Positions 25,747-37,593 of a stretch of DNA of 64,000 bases are shown one piece after another. Source of the DNA: Membranipora membranacea (Eukaryota; Bryozoa; Gymnolaemata; Cheilostomatida; Membraniporidae). The notes beneath the pieces were generated by a model. It was not told the origin of the DNA. It was given only the letters and a program-made list of their open reading frames with translations, and made no database searches. The position numbers were made by a program, and so were the translations under genes. Location: assembly GCA_914767715.1 (NCBI GenBank), contig OU612068.1, positions 17,482,001 through 17,546,000 on the forward strand. The letters are read 5' to 3'. Positions within the stretch are counted from its first letter, which is position 1. The number at the start of each line of letters is the position of its first letter.

Positions 25747-28700
25747 TCTCTTATAGTTTGAACATAAACGGTCATCCTGTAAGAAAATCGCAACCTCCTA
25801 TGATTGGAAACAACAACTCGACAAATTTTTCGGACTCGAGAAGCTACAAGCACAACATACATAGCTCAAGGCAATCTATTCAAAAATCATGGTATTCCCG
25901 CTTCAATGGTATATATATTCTATCAAGGAGTAAAGGGGGGACTTTTACTCAATGATTCTATTATGTCAGATTTCACTCAAGATCCCTTACAATAATATCA
26001 TTTTCAAATCCAATGAAATGGAAACAGATAAGCTTACAGGATTAATGCTGTGATATGGAACCGTATCGTCTATAGTTGTGATAGGCATGCAATAAAACTA
26101 GCAATAATCAAAGCCAACAGTATGTTGATGCATGATTTTAGAACCCTGTCCTGATCATCCATTTCTCATGAGCATTGATTTAATTCGGTAGCGTCATTCA
26201 GAATGGGTCATGTAGTTCGAATTCCGAGTATTAAATCAGAGAGATAACTTCCGTGAAGTACATCTGCCCACTTTAAGGGAGTGGTACTTTTTTCTCCAAT
26301 TGGCTTATAATTGTAGACAACCATTTTATTTAATACCCAAGCTATAGCCATGCACATGACATATCACCCCACCCAAACCGTTGGAGAAAATGAATAACAG
26401 AAAGCAAAAAATAGAAAACGGAGTGTATTTTTGCCTTTGTTTCACTAAGAGATGGAAGAGGTTTCCAGAGATTAGTCTGCCGTGCAGTTGGTTGCGAGTA
26501 TTGGGGCATGTGATACGGAGCATTATTGCTTACTGTACTATTACAATCATACTATCACACTGTGCTGTTGAAGCAGGTGCATGACATATCCTGTTCGTTT
26601 CCGAATGATCGGCTAATGTGAAAAAAAAACCTGCGCACCAAAATACTGATGTTGTATGGATAATAGTCTCCGTTGTGTACTACGGTACTTACCGATGGAA
26701 ATCACACCTCAGAATAGTTTACTATTCACAGTGAATAATCCACAGCGTTGTACATCTTTCCATTATAGCTAGTAAGTTATCCTTGCAGACAGCAGCTGGC
26801 TTGAATAATGCTCTTCTGAAAAATGAGCAGCAAAATAAAGTATTTCAATATCAGTGAGACAGTAATTATAGTGAGACAGGAGTGTGACAAAAGCTATATG
26901 GTCAATAAAATATTGACTTATTTCAGAAGAATAACTTGGCTTTATTGTCTGAACATCGATGAAACAAGCTGTTTATTGTCACCATTTGATCACTTTGAAT
27001 GTTCTCGGAGTGCTCCTTTTCAAACAATGAGACAGCCAATGAGCAATAAACTGAAGGAGAAAATTGAATTCTATTCATTCCAGAAAACAAAGAGGACTAC
27101 TCTGCCATTGGGAGATGAGTATTTGTAATAACAATTATCCATCATAATGTCTGAGGTGAGAGTCGAATGACAGGCGGTTGTTGCGCAATGATCCAGTTAT
27201 AACTTTCGATGAGTTGTAGGGTATCCCTGAAGATTCTGACACCTAGCTAAGCAGATCGTGCAACAGACACTCAATTTCGAGGCATGTTTGAAATCATTTT
27301 GAATTTTTTAAACCCCGCTTTGGGAATTCGTTGCAAACCTCATTGACATTTTATGAGATATCAATTTGTTTGTTGCACATTGATAATCACGGCAAATTTT
27401 TGTAAGCAAGCGAGAGAAACCAACTACCTGATGTAACAGATGCAATATTCTAACCTAACATTTTCATCAATCTTGCTGTTTACAAAGCCTTATTCTGTCA
27501 ACACTGAGAAAGGGTCTTTTTACCAGCGAAAAAGAGTTGGTCGAAAAATCATCCAAGAGTTATTGGGGTCTAATTTTGGACAGGCTACCATGTTTTACAG
27601 AGATATTCAAATTCTGAAAACCAGGTAGTGGGTACTATGTATTGAAATTGCATTACATATTTACCAGGGTGCATCAACATATAATTATGATTCCATATGT
27701 AAAAGCAGTTAGCAATGAGAATAAACTAAGGTTTTATTTGTGTGCATGCCCTGTAACTGTTAAAACAGGGAAATTACTACCTGTACTACAGTATAATAGA
27801 GACATACTCATAAAACTACACATCTCCTGATAACAGAAGTAATTTATTTCTAAATACACCTACCTTATAAAATCTTGTAGCTACAGTGATCAAGAATCAA
27901 AGTAAGTGATATCTTTGTAGCACTGGTAATAATTATAACAAGCTTTGGTTTCAAAATCACGATAACACGATTCACTAAAATCAATACAAGCTCTTCAGAT
28001 CTCGAAACATAATGGTCAGGTGTCACAGAAAGAACTAATAATGAAATCACCAATAACACTCCAAATTTATAAATGGATTTATAGTCAGTGATTCCGCACA
28101 GGAGAAGGAGAAATAACAATGTTAGTTCCTGTTGTTGAAAACCATCGCTTCAATTCTCTCTTTTTTTGTTTTACATGATAGCGCATCATGTATATTACGC
28201 TAATTTATTTGCGTTAGAGGATGGGAGAGAGGAAGAAATGAATCACCAAGAGTGTGAACAATGCCTTGCTGCCATATTCTATACGATCTAGCCTAGAACC
28301 TGGTGGTATTGTATATTTTTTTTAATCTGCATCATTTCAGTTTGTGTTTGAAAGTTATGATCTTGAAACCAAAAACGAAATTGTACGCCATTTACATCTA
28401 GACTTCTATAAGCATTCTTTCAGCTTATAGGATCCTCCATAGCCTCGATGGTCCAGAAATGTACCATGAACATGTCCATTAATGTAATTTAATTATCGCA
28501 CCAACAATACCTGATAAACTTGCTTACCTGAACGGGCTAGTGCACTGTGTAGGAATGCTACTCCAACGTCGTGTCAATTCAAGCTTCGATACAGCTCTCA
28601 GTATTTTGCTGAGCAGAGAATAGTATCCTAGGCCCCTTCCTTTGTTCTTAAATATGTACAATAAGTGCAGGAAATTATGTTTTTCGTAATCCAATAGAGC

Positions 28701-29395
28701 AAGTAGCCACCAGAAAGAAACCGCTAATTAATACTGGCGACTATAAGAGCCATATGTGTAACACCCTGGTGACACGGTAGAGCCTAGAGGTGTGTGTACG
28801 CTGTGACATAAGGTACAGAATAAGTATAACACGTAAGCTACCGAACCTCTCTCCTATGCTGTGGTGTAATGGTAATTAAATCGGATTAGAGAGCGTAATT
28901 AGTTTTGTCAATCAAATAGATTTTAATATTTGTAAACAGCACGTTGAGGTCCAAGATTGGCCTAGGGCTAGAATTGATCAATAGATTATTGTGAGGCCCG
29001 AGCTCATGGGAATGCAATCCAGCCTCACATACCTGACTAATGTCTCCGGCATTCTGGCTAAAAACTAGTTACCAAAGATTTTACCCGGGTGTGTGACCGA
29101 TTTGAGCACTGACCAATTTGCTTTTCCTTCCTTATACACTTTGCTCCCTTATTTCCTATGCTTGACAAAATACTTTTGGATGTTGAACGACATTATGTCC
29201 TGACGGGATTTAATATTGAGAAATTTTTAACAATTGCAGAATATTGTTTCACATTTTCGTCCTTATTCAAGACTTCCTGTATAACGATTATACTGAGTCA
29301 GCAATTTTAATTTTGCATTGAAAGCCAAGGATCAAAGATGGTAGTGGCCAGTGGTGCATAGCTCCTATCGTAGGAATACCACTGCAAGTATCACG
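25747..29395. other. Intergenic, no gene recognised
   Basis: Upstream of the PGGHG-like gene. Short open frames (for example near 26823-27128) show no family motif and no splice context. The promoter of the minus-strand gene should lie in the first kilobase, but no clear core element could be assigned. Confidence 0.5.
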
Positions 29396-29404
29396 GATTA
29401 AGAC

Positions 29405-29525
29405 TAGAACAAGTTGTTCCCTCCGAGGTGGCGGAGGGATACGGTTATAGTTGGGTATCAGGACACCTTGTTACCCGACCTTTGCATTATATCTCTACAA
29501 CAACAGAGGGAACAACATTGTTCTA
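29405..29525. mobile_element. 121-bp hairpin MITE with exact 9-bp target duplication
   Basis: Terminal inverted repeat TAGAACAAGTTGTTCCCTC / GAGGGAACAACATTGTTCTA. Exact direct repeat GATTAAGAC at 29396-29404 and 29526-29534. Nine-base duplications are typical of Mutator-like elements. There is no coding capacity. Confidence 0.9.
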
Positions 29526-30962
29526 GATTAAGACCCATCTATAGCTATCAGTCAACTACCAAACCATAAGTTTGTAAAGTTTACCCACCTCTTTGTAAAT
29601 TTCTAGAATTCCTTGATGGCTCTTGCTGCAACGCGCTCATTTGCAAAACACAATGATTTCATAATTTGAAGTAGCCACTAATATAGTTCTTCCTATCGGC
29701 ATATGTGATGTACAATAACTATAGAGTAAGAAGGCTCTCAATAATCCATCAATGTTTGCTGACACATCTATTAAATTTCAGAATTGCACACTTGAAATAT
29801 TTATAAATGATTATAAATTCAATGTTTGTCCCCAATAATTTATCGCTATTAGTTTGCTGCGGCATCAGATGACACTCTTCTGTTTGAGCTGGCAGCTACC
29901 ATTAGGTTTTTGTCCGATCTTCACTTAGTATCAAAATCAACACCATGAAGGTGTGACAGTCAAACAATAAAATCTCTACCTGACAACCTGATTCCATAAG
30001 TAGAATGAGCACAATCTAAAAATACAGAGGCAAAGCTATTTCATAAAGCTTACCACCAGAAAATCCAAAATATCCAACTTGGCGCACCTATTATTAAAGT
30101 ATGTAAGACCCATGAAAAATTATATTGAAACAAAATAGCATAACATGATAAAATCATATTGTGCAAAAAGCTGTCTCTGCGCACAAGAGTAATTTAACTC
30201 TGTCTGAAAAAAATACTTGCCAGAAAATATGGCATTTAACCTTTTGGCCAAGCTGTTTTTACTCTAAGTAAAATGCAATGCTTGTATTGAATCTAACGTT
30301 GATGGAGTTGTTTAATGTTATGCCTAAACATTTGATAAAATGGCATTTATATGCAGACATAGGCTGAACATTTTTGGGGTGAAGCTAGTCCATACCGTCA
30401 TGACTAAATAATCTTAACCGGCCAGAAAGTTATAGCGAATCCGTTTTCAAAACAACACACCCTTCTGTATTACAATCCTCAATACCAGTAGTGGGCTCGC
30501 ATGCCTTCCACATGCTGCCAAGGTATAAATTATTCATGATAAACAAGAGTAACTATCACTTCATTTGTGTAAATTGTACACTTGTGCTGACATTCAACAT
30601 ATAACTGTACACAATAAATATACATAAGGAACTCAATAGTCAACATAAGCATCATTACACCTTCATGTAAATTCTCATGTTCTCACCCAAGCACACAACA
30701 CCGCTCGTCGCTGACGCAGTGAATCTGGTTGAAATGCCGCATTAAAATCCCATAATATGTTACTGAGTGCAGTGAAAGTCTCCCTCTCTAGGGAGAAACA
30801 GTTCATTGCGGAGTGTCGAAAGATTTCATGATATAGTTATGTCTCGAAATGATTATCAAACAGAAAGTCTCAATGTCCCATTTTGTCGGAAATGTCCTAA
30901 ATTATGCATTTCCTGTCAACAGCTACATTCATAAGAAGCGCAATGTATTTTATACCCTACAT

Positions 30963-31840
30963 CAGCGGTGCTCAAACTTTTTTACCAGTGGGTCACTTTT
31001 AAAAATTAGCATATTGAAGTGGGCCAGACTTTTTTGCGTCAAGCACAAAGGCTATCAGTCAGGACTATTGTGATTATTATTGAACGCCAGATCTGCGGGA
31101 GCGCGAAAAAAATTTTGGATTAGGGGTTGGAAAGTAAAGAATCTGGGGTTGAGCTCATTGATCGGAGTTGATTTCCAACTTTGTGAAAAAAGAAGAAATG
31201 CCTTCTCTTCTTCCCCACCCCACAGACCCCCCACAACCAGTATGATAAGGTGGTCTGTGCCCTGTGTCACTACCCATGCTGCTAAAGGCGGTGAGCTCTC
31301 CGGACAATAGCCTAGCTTGCCCACTCCTACCTTGTACAGGGGTGCGCTAAATAGATGTGATAAAATCTTATTCCACTGTAAGCATATTCTCATTTGCCCC
31401 GAAACGGGTCTTGAATAGCGTTGAAATAGCGCGAATAAAGTTGAAATTATTATTATTATAAGATCATATATTTTATATGGACTGACCACCATGGGTATTT
31501 TGATTTGGCTTGCAAACATAACTCACTGCTGGTATGTGATGTAGAGTGGAATCTAGAAGTTATATAAATGCTTGGAGTGGAGGAATTGCAGAGGCTATTC
31601 ACTGCAGGGATTAGCTCAGTTCTGTTAGCTGTATTGTTTTATGTTTCCTCATATGCATACTTAGCACTGTTGTCACCAATGAGTGTATGCAACAAGACTT
31701 GATGAGTGTTTTGGCCATGAGTAAACTTTCAGCCTAAATAAACCAGTAGCAATGGGTGAGTTTTAATATGGGCAAGTGGGCCACCTAAAAATGGCAAGTG
31801 GGCCAAATTTGGCCCACGGAGCATAGTTTGAGCAACCCTT
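30963..31840. mobile_element. Non-autonomous hAT-like element, 878 bp
   Basis: The left end CAGCGGTGCTCAAACTTT and the inverted right end AAGGGTTGCTCAAACTAT match at 14 of 18 positions and carry the 'GCTCAAACT' style of many hAT ends. The flanks are CCCTACAT (30955-30962) and CCCTACAC (31841-31848), an 8-bp duplication with one change, the hAT hallmark. Subterminal GTGGGCCA/AAGTGGGCC repeats occur near both ends. The open frame at 31055-31519 on the minus strand shows no transposase motif. Confidence 0.85.
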
Positions 31841-32970
31841 CCCTACACGAAAGTGGCAAATGAAAAATTTGAAGTTGTAGAAATTATATAAGATACAGAG
31901 GCCAACGGCAACTAGTGTGCCTAACATAAGTATGCTGTACTACAGCTGCCAAATGTGAAACAAAATTTGGTGATTTGATTGCTTTTGTTGATTCATGCAA
32001 CTCGATCAAGCAATCTGACTACTGGTATATAGTTTATTGCTGGTATGTTTTTTGTGTACAGCGTGAACAAAGTTAATAAAACACAATACATTCCGATAGG
32101 TTCATATAGATCAAGTAAGATCCAATTTTCCTGTATTTGGAGAAACATGGACAATAAATGAAGAAAAAACTTTAGAAATTGGCTTTTTAGATTGAATTGT
32201 TTATTTGCTTATTGATTCATGAGGTGAGGCTCACTTAAGTGTCAGTTATACCAATATTGGTTTCTATTAGATATTGACCGCATGATAACTACTATATGTT
32301 TTCATTTCATCACTTCGATTATCCTATTTTATAACCATGATCCTTGAAGTTGTCTATCTATGATCAATGTGCATACAACTCTCAGTTTTATTTATTTTCA
32401 GATTTACTCTGTTACTCTCTCCCTGCTCCGTTTTTGGTGCCGGATAAAGTCTTGATGAACTCCTTAGTGGTTCAATGGTTACTGGTAACTGCCAAATAAC
32501 TATCCCATTGCTCCTCACTGAGTGAGCGAGACCTTGATCCATTACAAAAATAAGTCAGTTCTGAAAGATACATAACATAAGTTTAATGAAAATCAAAGGT
32601 TAAGGTTGGATAGATATATCAAGGAGTCCGTCCCACATGGTATCCATCCAAGCTTTTTTTGTTTCTGTGTGAGATGCTATGGGAACACACATTAGGCATA
32701 AAGATTGCCTGAAAATTTTCCAAGACTATATCTCGACGTCTTAAGTCGTCTTAAGGCAGCTATACATCATCTCAAGACTCCCTTCTGATGTCTCAAGATT
32801 TCCTCACAACACTTCTTATGAGCCTTCACTCACCCGTCGCCACTTCGCCAGTGAGTTTGAGCACAGTTGTAGCCTCTTACGAATTTGACGGATAAGTCGT
32901 CTTGACATAGGCAGCACACTGGCTTTATTCAGGGGTCAGAAAGAGGAGTTAAATAGTGAATGTTTTATCT

Positions 32971-33210
32971 AGGATGAGGTGGCTCAGTTGGTTTGAGCGC
33001 CGTTCCTTTATGCATGCGAATGTTGAAGGTCTTGGTTCAAATCCCACTGCAGTCCATCAACTACTGTGGTTTGGTTGGCTCCCAGGTGAGCCTCAACCTG
33101 CCTGCAAACATAGAGCAACCTGGTGCAGAAATTGCAGCCTAGCCCGTAAGGCAACTGGTATTTCGCCGCCTATGCTTCGGGATGTGGGGTGTGATAAGAC
33201 AACTTGATAT
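32971..33210 (+). mobile_element. tRNA-derived SINE copy 2
   Basis: The most complete copy: GAGGTGGCTCAGTTGGTTTGAG (A box), TGGTTCAAATCCCACTGCAG (B box), then a body with TTGGCTCCCAGGTGAGCCTC, CTGCCTGCAAACATAGAGCA, TATGCTTCGGGATG and GTGTGATAAGACAACTTGAT. There is no poly-A tail; it ends in a simple AT-rich sequence. Confidence 0.88.
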
Positions 33211-36200
33211 TAATCGACCATTTAATCAACCACCTCGATGTCGGCAACCACACTCATGGTGAAAGTCACGTCATAAGTGCTATTACTGGCATGTAAAGCG
33301 TTCTAGAACTCTGGAAGGGGTGTCAAGAAAATCTGAAAGTTGGGAGTATATAACATTTTCCACTTCATTGTATCAGATTGTATGAGCCACTGAAATGGAT
33401 TCTTCCATTTAATCGGAGCCCGATACGCCATGAAAGACATGTTGTGATCATGAAACAGTAGCTGTCACTCACTTTCAGTATAACATCTGTTACTCCTCGG
33501 TAAGAGCAAAACTCTATACGATAGGTTTGGAGCTATGCTAGCTGCTATATTTTTGGGATTTTAGATTTGATTGGAATGTTCAAGAGAACACAACTCAAAA
33601 TACATATAGACTTGCATGTTCTTGTCCACCTGTCGGAATTTGATGAAACTCATCACAAAAAAATATAAAACTTTTATTTCGTGTATTTGATAGACCCCGC
33701 CCATTTTCCGACTTAGATCTACCAGACTAATTAGTTAGATTTCATGTTTCTTGGGTATTCCAATCAAGTCTAACTGAACCACACCACAAGAAAAATACAC
33801 TGAGCTAAGCTGCACCACAACTATTTCTTATTTCACTTGGCACAGGAGTGGTCTAGAGAGAAAATTTGCCCTGCTTTCTCTGCAGCTGCAGTCTTGAAGT
33901 AGACACTCCATCTTTGGTAAGTGGATCCCACAGTACACATAGTGAGTGTGACAATACAACTTCGATGTATCTCACGCTTGCTAGATAACATACAACAATA
34001 CAGTACACATACTTTGCTCTGCTGATTGGAGTGTGAGTATTTACATTAATTACTGAACTAGCCTAGTACTAGTAGTAGGCTACTGAAGCATGTAGTGTAG
34101 GTATTCAATTGAAACATCAATTATGTAGAATTTTATTAGTCATAACAAGATCATGTTTAATTATTTAGTTGTTATTATTATATCTAGTAAAGTAAGTAGC
34201 ATTTTGTATTGTTATATTAAATTCATTAGACTGATTGATAAAATGCAGAAGCTCATCATGACAGCAAGAATATACAACAATGTAGGCCTACTGTAACTCA
34301 AGCTAGTAGTAGTCTAGTAGTCCTTGGTAGGACTACTAGACAGTGTATGGTGGATTACTCCCTTGTGGGTGATGTGTATGAATGGTTTTAGTTGACAGAG
34401 ACTAGCTCAATGTCCATAGAATTGAATCATTGCAAGCAAGTAATTATCTACTCTACTGCCCGTGCACACCACAGATGTTCTGCAGCGAAGCTGCAGCCCA
34501 GAATGAAAGAGGGAAGGGGGCCTTTGGTGCACACTGCGTTTTTTTAGTTTTGTCTCAAATCTGCAGTGGTTCATACTGGACAAAGGCAAAGAACGTGCTT
34601 GATTCCTCAGGCAAGGGGCTCACGCATGTTATGGCGATCAACAACTTGGGTATTTTCGTCAAGCGAATCATATATGACATTGATTTCGTTTTGGTATGAG
34701 AATGTTAGTTATTGTTATTACAAGGTATGATTGTCATGCATGCTTTTTGTGGGAGTGGTTATGTGCCGTTTAGAGTGTATGGTTGGTTGCGCTGAAGCAG
34801 TTCAGTTGAACGGACTTGGTTATAACATGGGGTAAATACTCATTAGTGTTAGTAATGTAAGCGAACTAACAATCGGAAGAAATTCTAAGTTAGAGTGAAA
34901 GCAAGGAGTTTAGAAAGTAAAACTGTCATGCTCATATATGTGTTGTATGGGGATTATGATGGGAACGGCAGGAATTCCTAGTCTACTCGACGAGTTTGTT
35001 CTGAACACAGCTCTTCAAATAGTCCAATTGTGATTACTTACTACCGTTAGGCGATAATACTCAGAAAACAAATACAATTTCCATTCGGAACCTTCGCTTA
35101 TAAACTGCCAGTCTTCTTTCTTCTCAGGAAGGCATTTAGATAGGCCCAAACTTTGTATCCAATCATAAGGGAACACGCATGGCAGATACATGATTGAGCT
35201 TTTTTTCTGCCCCATCAGGCTTGATACATCTTCTCACACATGGGCACAGACCACGAGGTGAGAAACCCCTGCCAATTGGAAGTGTCATATTAGGCTTTTA
35301 ACTTATGAAGCAAGGTGGAATAATGCTGTGAAATCCATTATCTGATTCCCCAATATCGCAGCACCAATGGTGAACTTTGATTGGGGACAGTTGGCTATTT
35401 CTGCCATATAATCACCTGAGATATTTGAACATTTAATAAACAATATTGTCAACAACAGCCTATCGCTATAAGTGTGAAGGACAAGAAGCATTAGTGGAAA
35501 AATGACAGTATGAGACACGTTAAAAGTGTGAATCCGAATTCAGTGCTATTATCCCCTGCTAGGTTTTGTAATAGTCATGTCATTGTTTTCGATCAGCCAA
35601 CTAGATGAGAGAGATTTGGTCAATATAATTATGGTCCTGCTCTTCCAATAACATGAAATAATATTATTTTCTTGAAATGAAGCCATGGTGGTACATTTGT
35701 GGCAAAATAAACATCTTTCACTGGTTCACTGGAAAAAACTCAATTCGCTTGTCATGAAGGGAATGTGCGTGGACACTAAGCATGATATGTTAGGCTCACT
35801 TTGTGAATTTCTCTGGCCATGGTACGTCAAGATTTCACTGCATGATTTGACCGTTGATGTATGCACGCCATAAATGATGACTGAGTACTTGCTAGTACTG
35901 TTAGGCAGTGTATACTCTCAAAGTATTCTGTGTGGAATTGGTATGAATGCATTTGAGTCAACACATCTTTAGTCATGAAATTCCCATCTTCTATATATCA
36001 TCAACGTTTGGCTTTTGGGATAGACAATAATATCTTAGTGTGCAGGGGTCAACTTATAGTCGTGACTTGTATCATTTACTGTGTGCATGTTCTGTAAAAA
36101 ACTAGGGCAATTCTGCATGTTTGTGGTGTTTTTGTGGTTTTAGACTGCAAACTAATGATGACATCACCTCATCAAACCCTGGTGTCTGCAGTGATGTCAC

Positions 36201-36972
36201 TAGTCTTTTGGTTTCTATATGAGCATATAAATACTTTATATGTTTATGAGTACTACTTTATATAACTTCTTTTATGCCGAGATTCTAAACATAGTTATTG
36301 AACTTTGTTTGACTGATAATTACAATATACTTGGTTACACACAGGACATGTATTATGAATTAGGTCCTTGAACAATTATACAATCATTATTTGGGGTTTG
36401 CAAACAGATTCTCTTTGCAATAGAGATGAAATTATAAATGCAGATGCCAAATAGCATGGTTTGTGGTTTGCAATTGCGAGCAATGTCTTAAAGGTTGGCA
36501 CCAGGTCATTGAACTGTGCAAATACAACTCTTCCCACATCCTGGTGAGCCCGAATATCCCTTGGCCACTAGAATGACAGGCAGTGTGTTGTGTGGTATGA
36601 AAGTTAGTGTCAATCAACAAAATTCACTAATGTTTGGGATAGTTTAGAAAGGTCAATATTAAGAATGTAGAATGTTGAAGTAGTATTGTAAGTATTGTAT
36701 GTATGTTTTGTCTTTTATTTAAACGTATTAATATATAAATGAAAACCATAAGATTATATTATTATTTGTATTTTTATGTCTATGGTTATTACATATAACA
36801 AATATTTTATATTTCATATGATTGTATGAATAAACCTTATCTGTGTACAGTTCCGTGTTCATGCGACTATTTTTTGCAAGATTGATCAATGACAAGCGCT
36901 TAGCACACTGGTAACACTGGGCATTGCTATTGCAAAAACTTAGAATGTCTTGATAACTCACTAACTCTGAAC

Positions 36973-37010
36973 CATAGACCTAGTGTATACCATAGTATAT
37001 TAAGTCTATG
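36973..37010. repeat. Degenerate copy of the CATAGAC...GTCTATG palindrome
   Basis: It begins CATAGACCTAG and ends TATATTAAGTCTATG, the same ends as the perfect 31-bp palindrome at 43759. The flanking octamers CTCTGAAC and CTCATAAC match at 6 of 8 positions. Confidence 0.6.
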
Positions 37011-37593
37011 CTCATAACCAATAACAATGCAATTCTATGTATATATGTGTTTTGGCGGACAGATGTGTGAATGTATGTTTGCGGCTTTGTTGGGGATGGG
37101 GTGAGATCACCTGACCAGAGCATGACATCGCCTGATCCGAACTTGAAAGGAATCACTTATCCTATACACGACTCTTTATGACCTGATCTAGCCAGAACAC
37201 AGAGGAAATGACTTGCTTTTTTGGGGCAGACTGTCCCAGATGCGCAACATCTTGTCATGGCCCTTGAAAAACAAATTATTTCCATTTAAATGATTCAATT
37301 CAGGCCACTTTTTGAGTGCTGTATCAATGCCATGAGATCAGTCTTGCACTATATTTCGTACTGTCAAGTTATCTTTAGGCTCAGGTAGGTTTGAACAATG
37401 AACTTATTTGGTCTGAGGTACTTTTGTAAAGTTACGTTTGTCTCTTATCTTTTTTCTACTTTTACACACACGCAAAGTACATAATTTGAGTTCCCACTTT
37501 CTGATAAATAAATTTGTTGTTTGCTCATCATTTGTAGACAAATCCTTGTCACTAGCAAGCCAGCTAAACCACTACAGTGATAGGTAGCGATAA

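Larger units (their letters stand above)
31849..37593. other. Intergenic and 5' flank of the CP2 gene
   Basis: Apart from the SINE (32971-33210) and a degenerate palindrome (36973-37010), no gene or element was recognised. An AG acceptor at 37536-37537 followed by a stop directly before the CP2 start codon suggests that a non-coding 5' UTR exon of the CP2 gene begins about 37538. Confidence 0.5.

Noticed and set aside
26823-27128. 101-codon plus-strand open frame upstream of the PGGHG-like gene
   Set aside because: No recognisable family, low-complexity AT-rich codons, no supporting splice or promoter signals.
31055-31519. 154-codon minus-strand open frame
   Set aside because: Lies inside the hAT-like non-autonomous element and shows no transposase motif.
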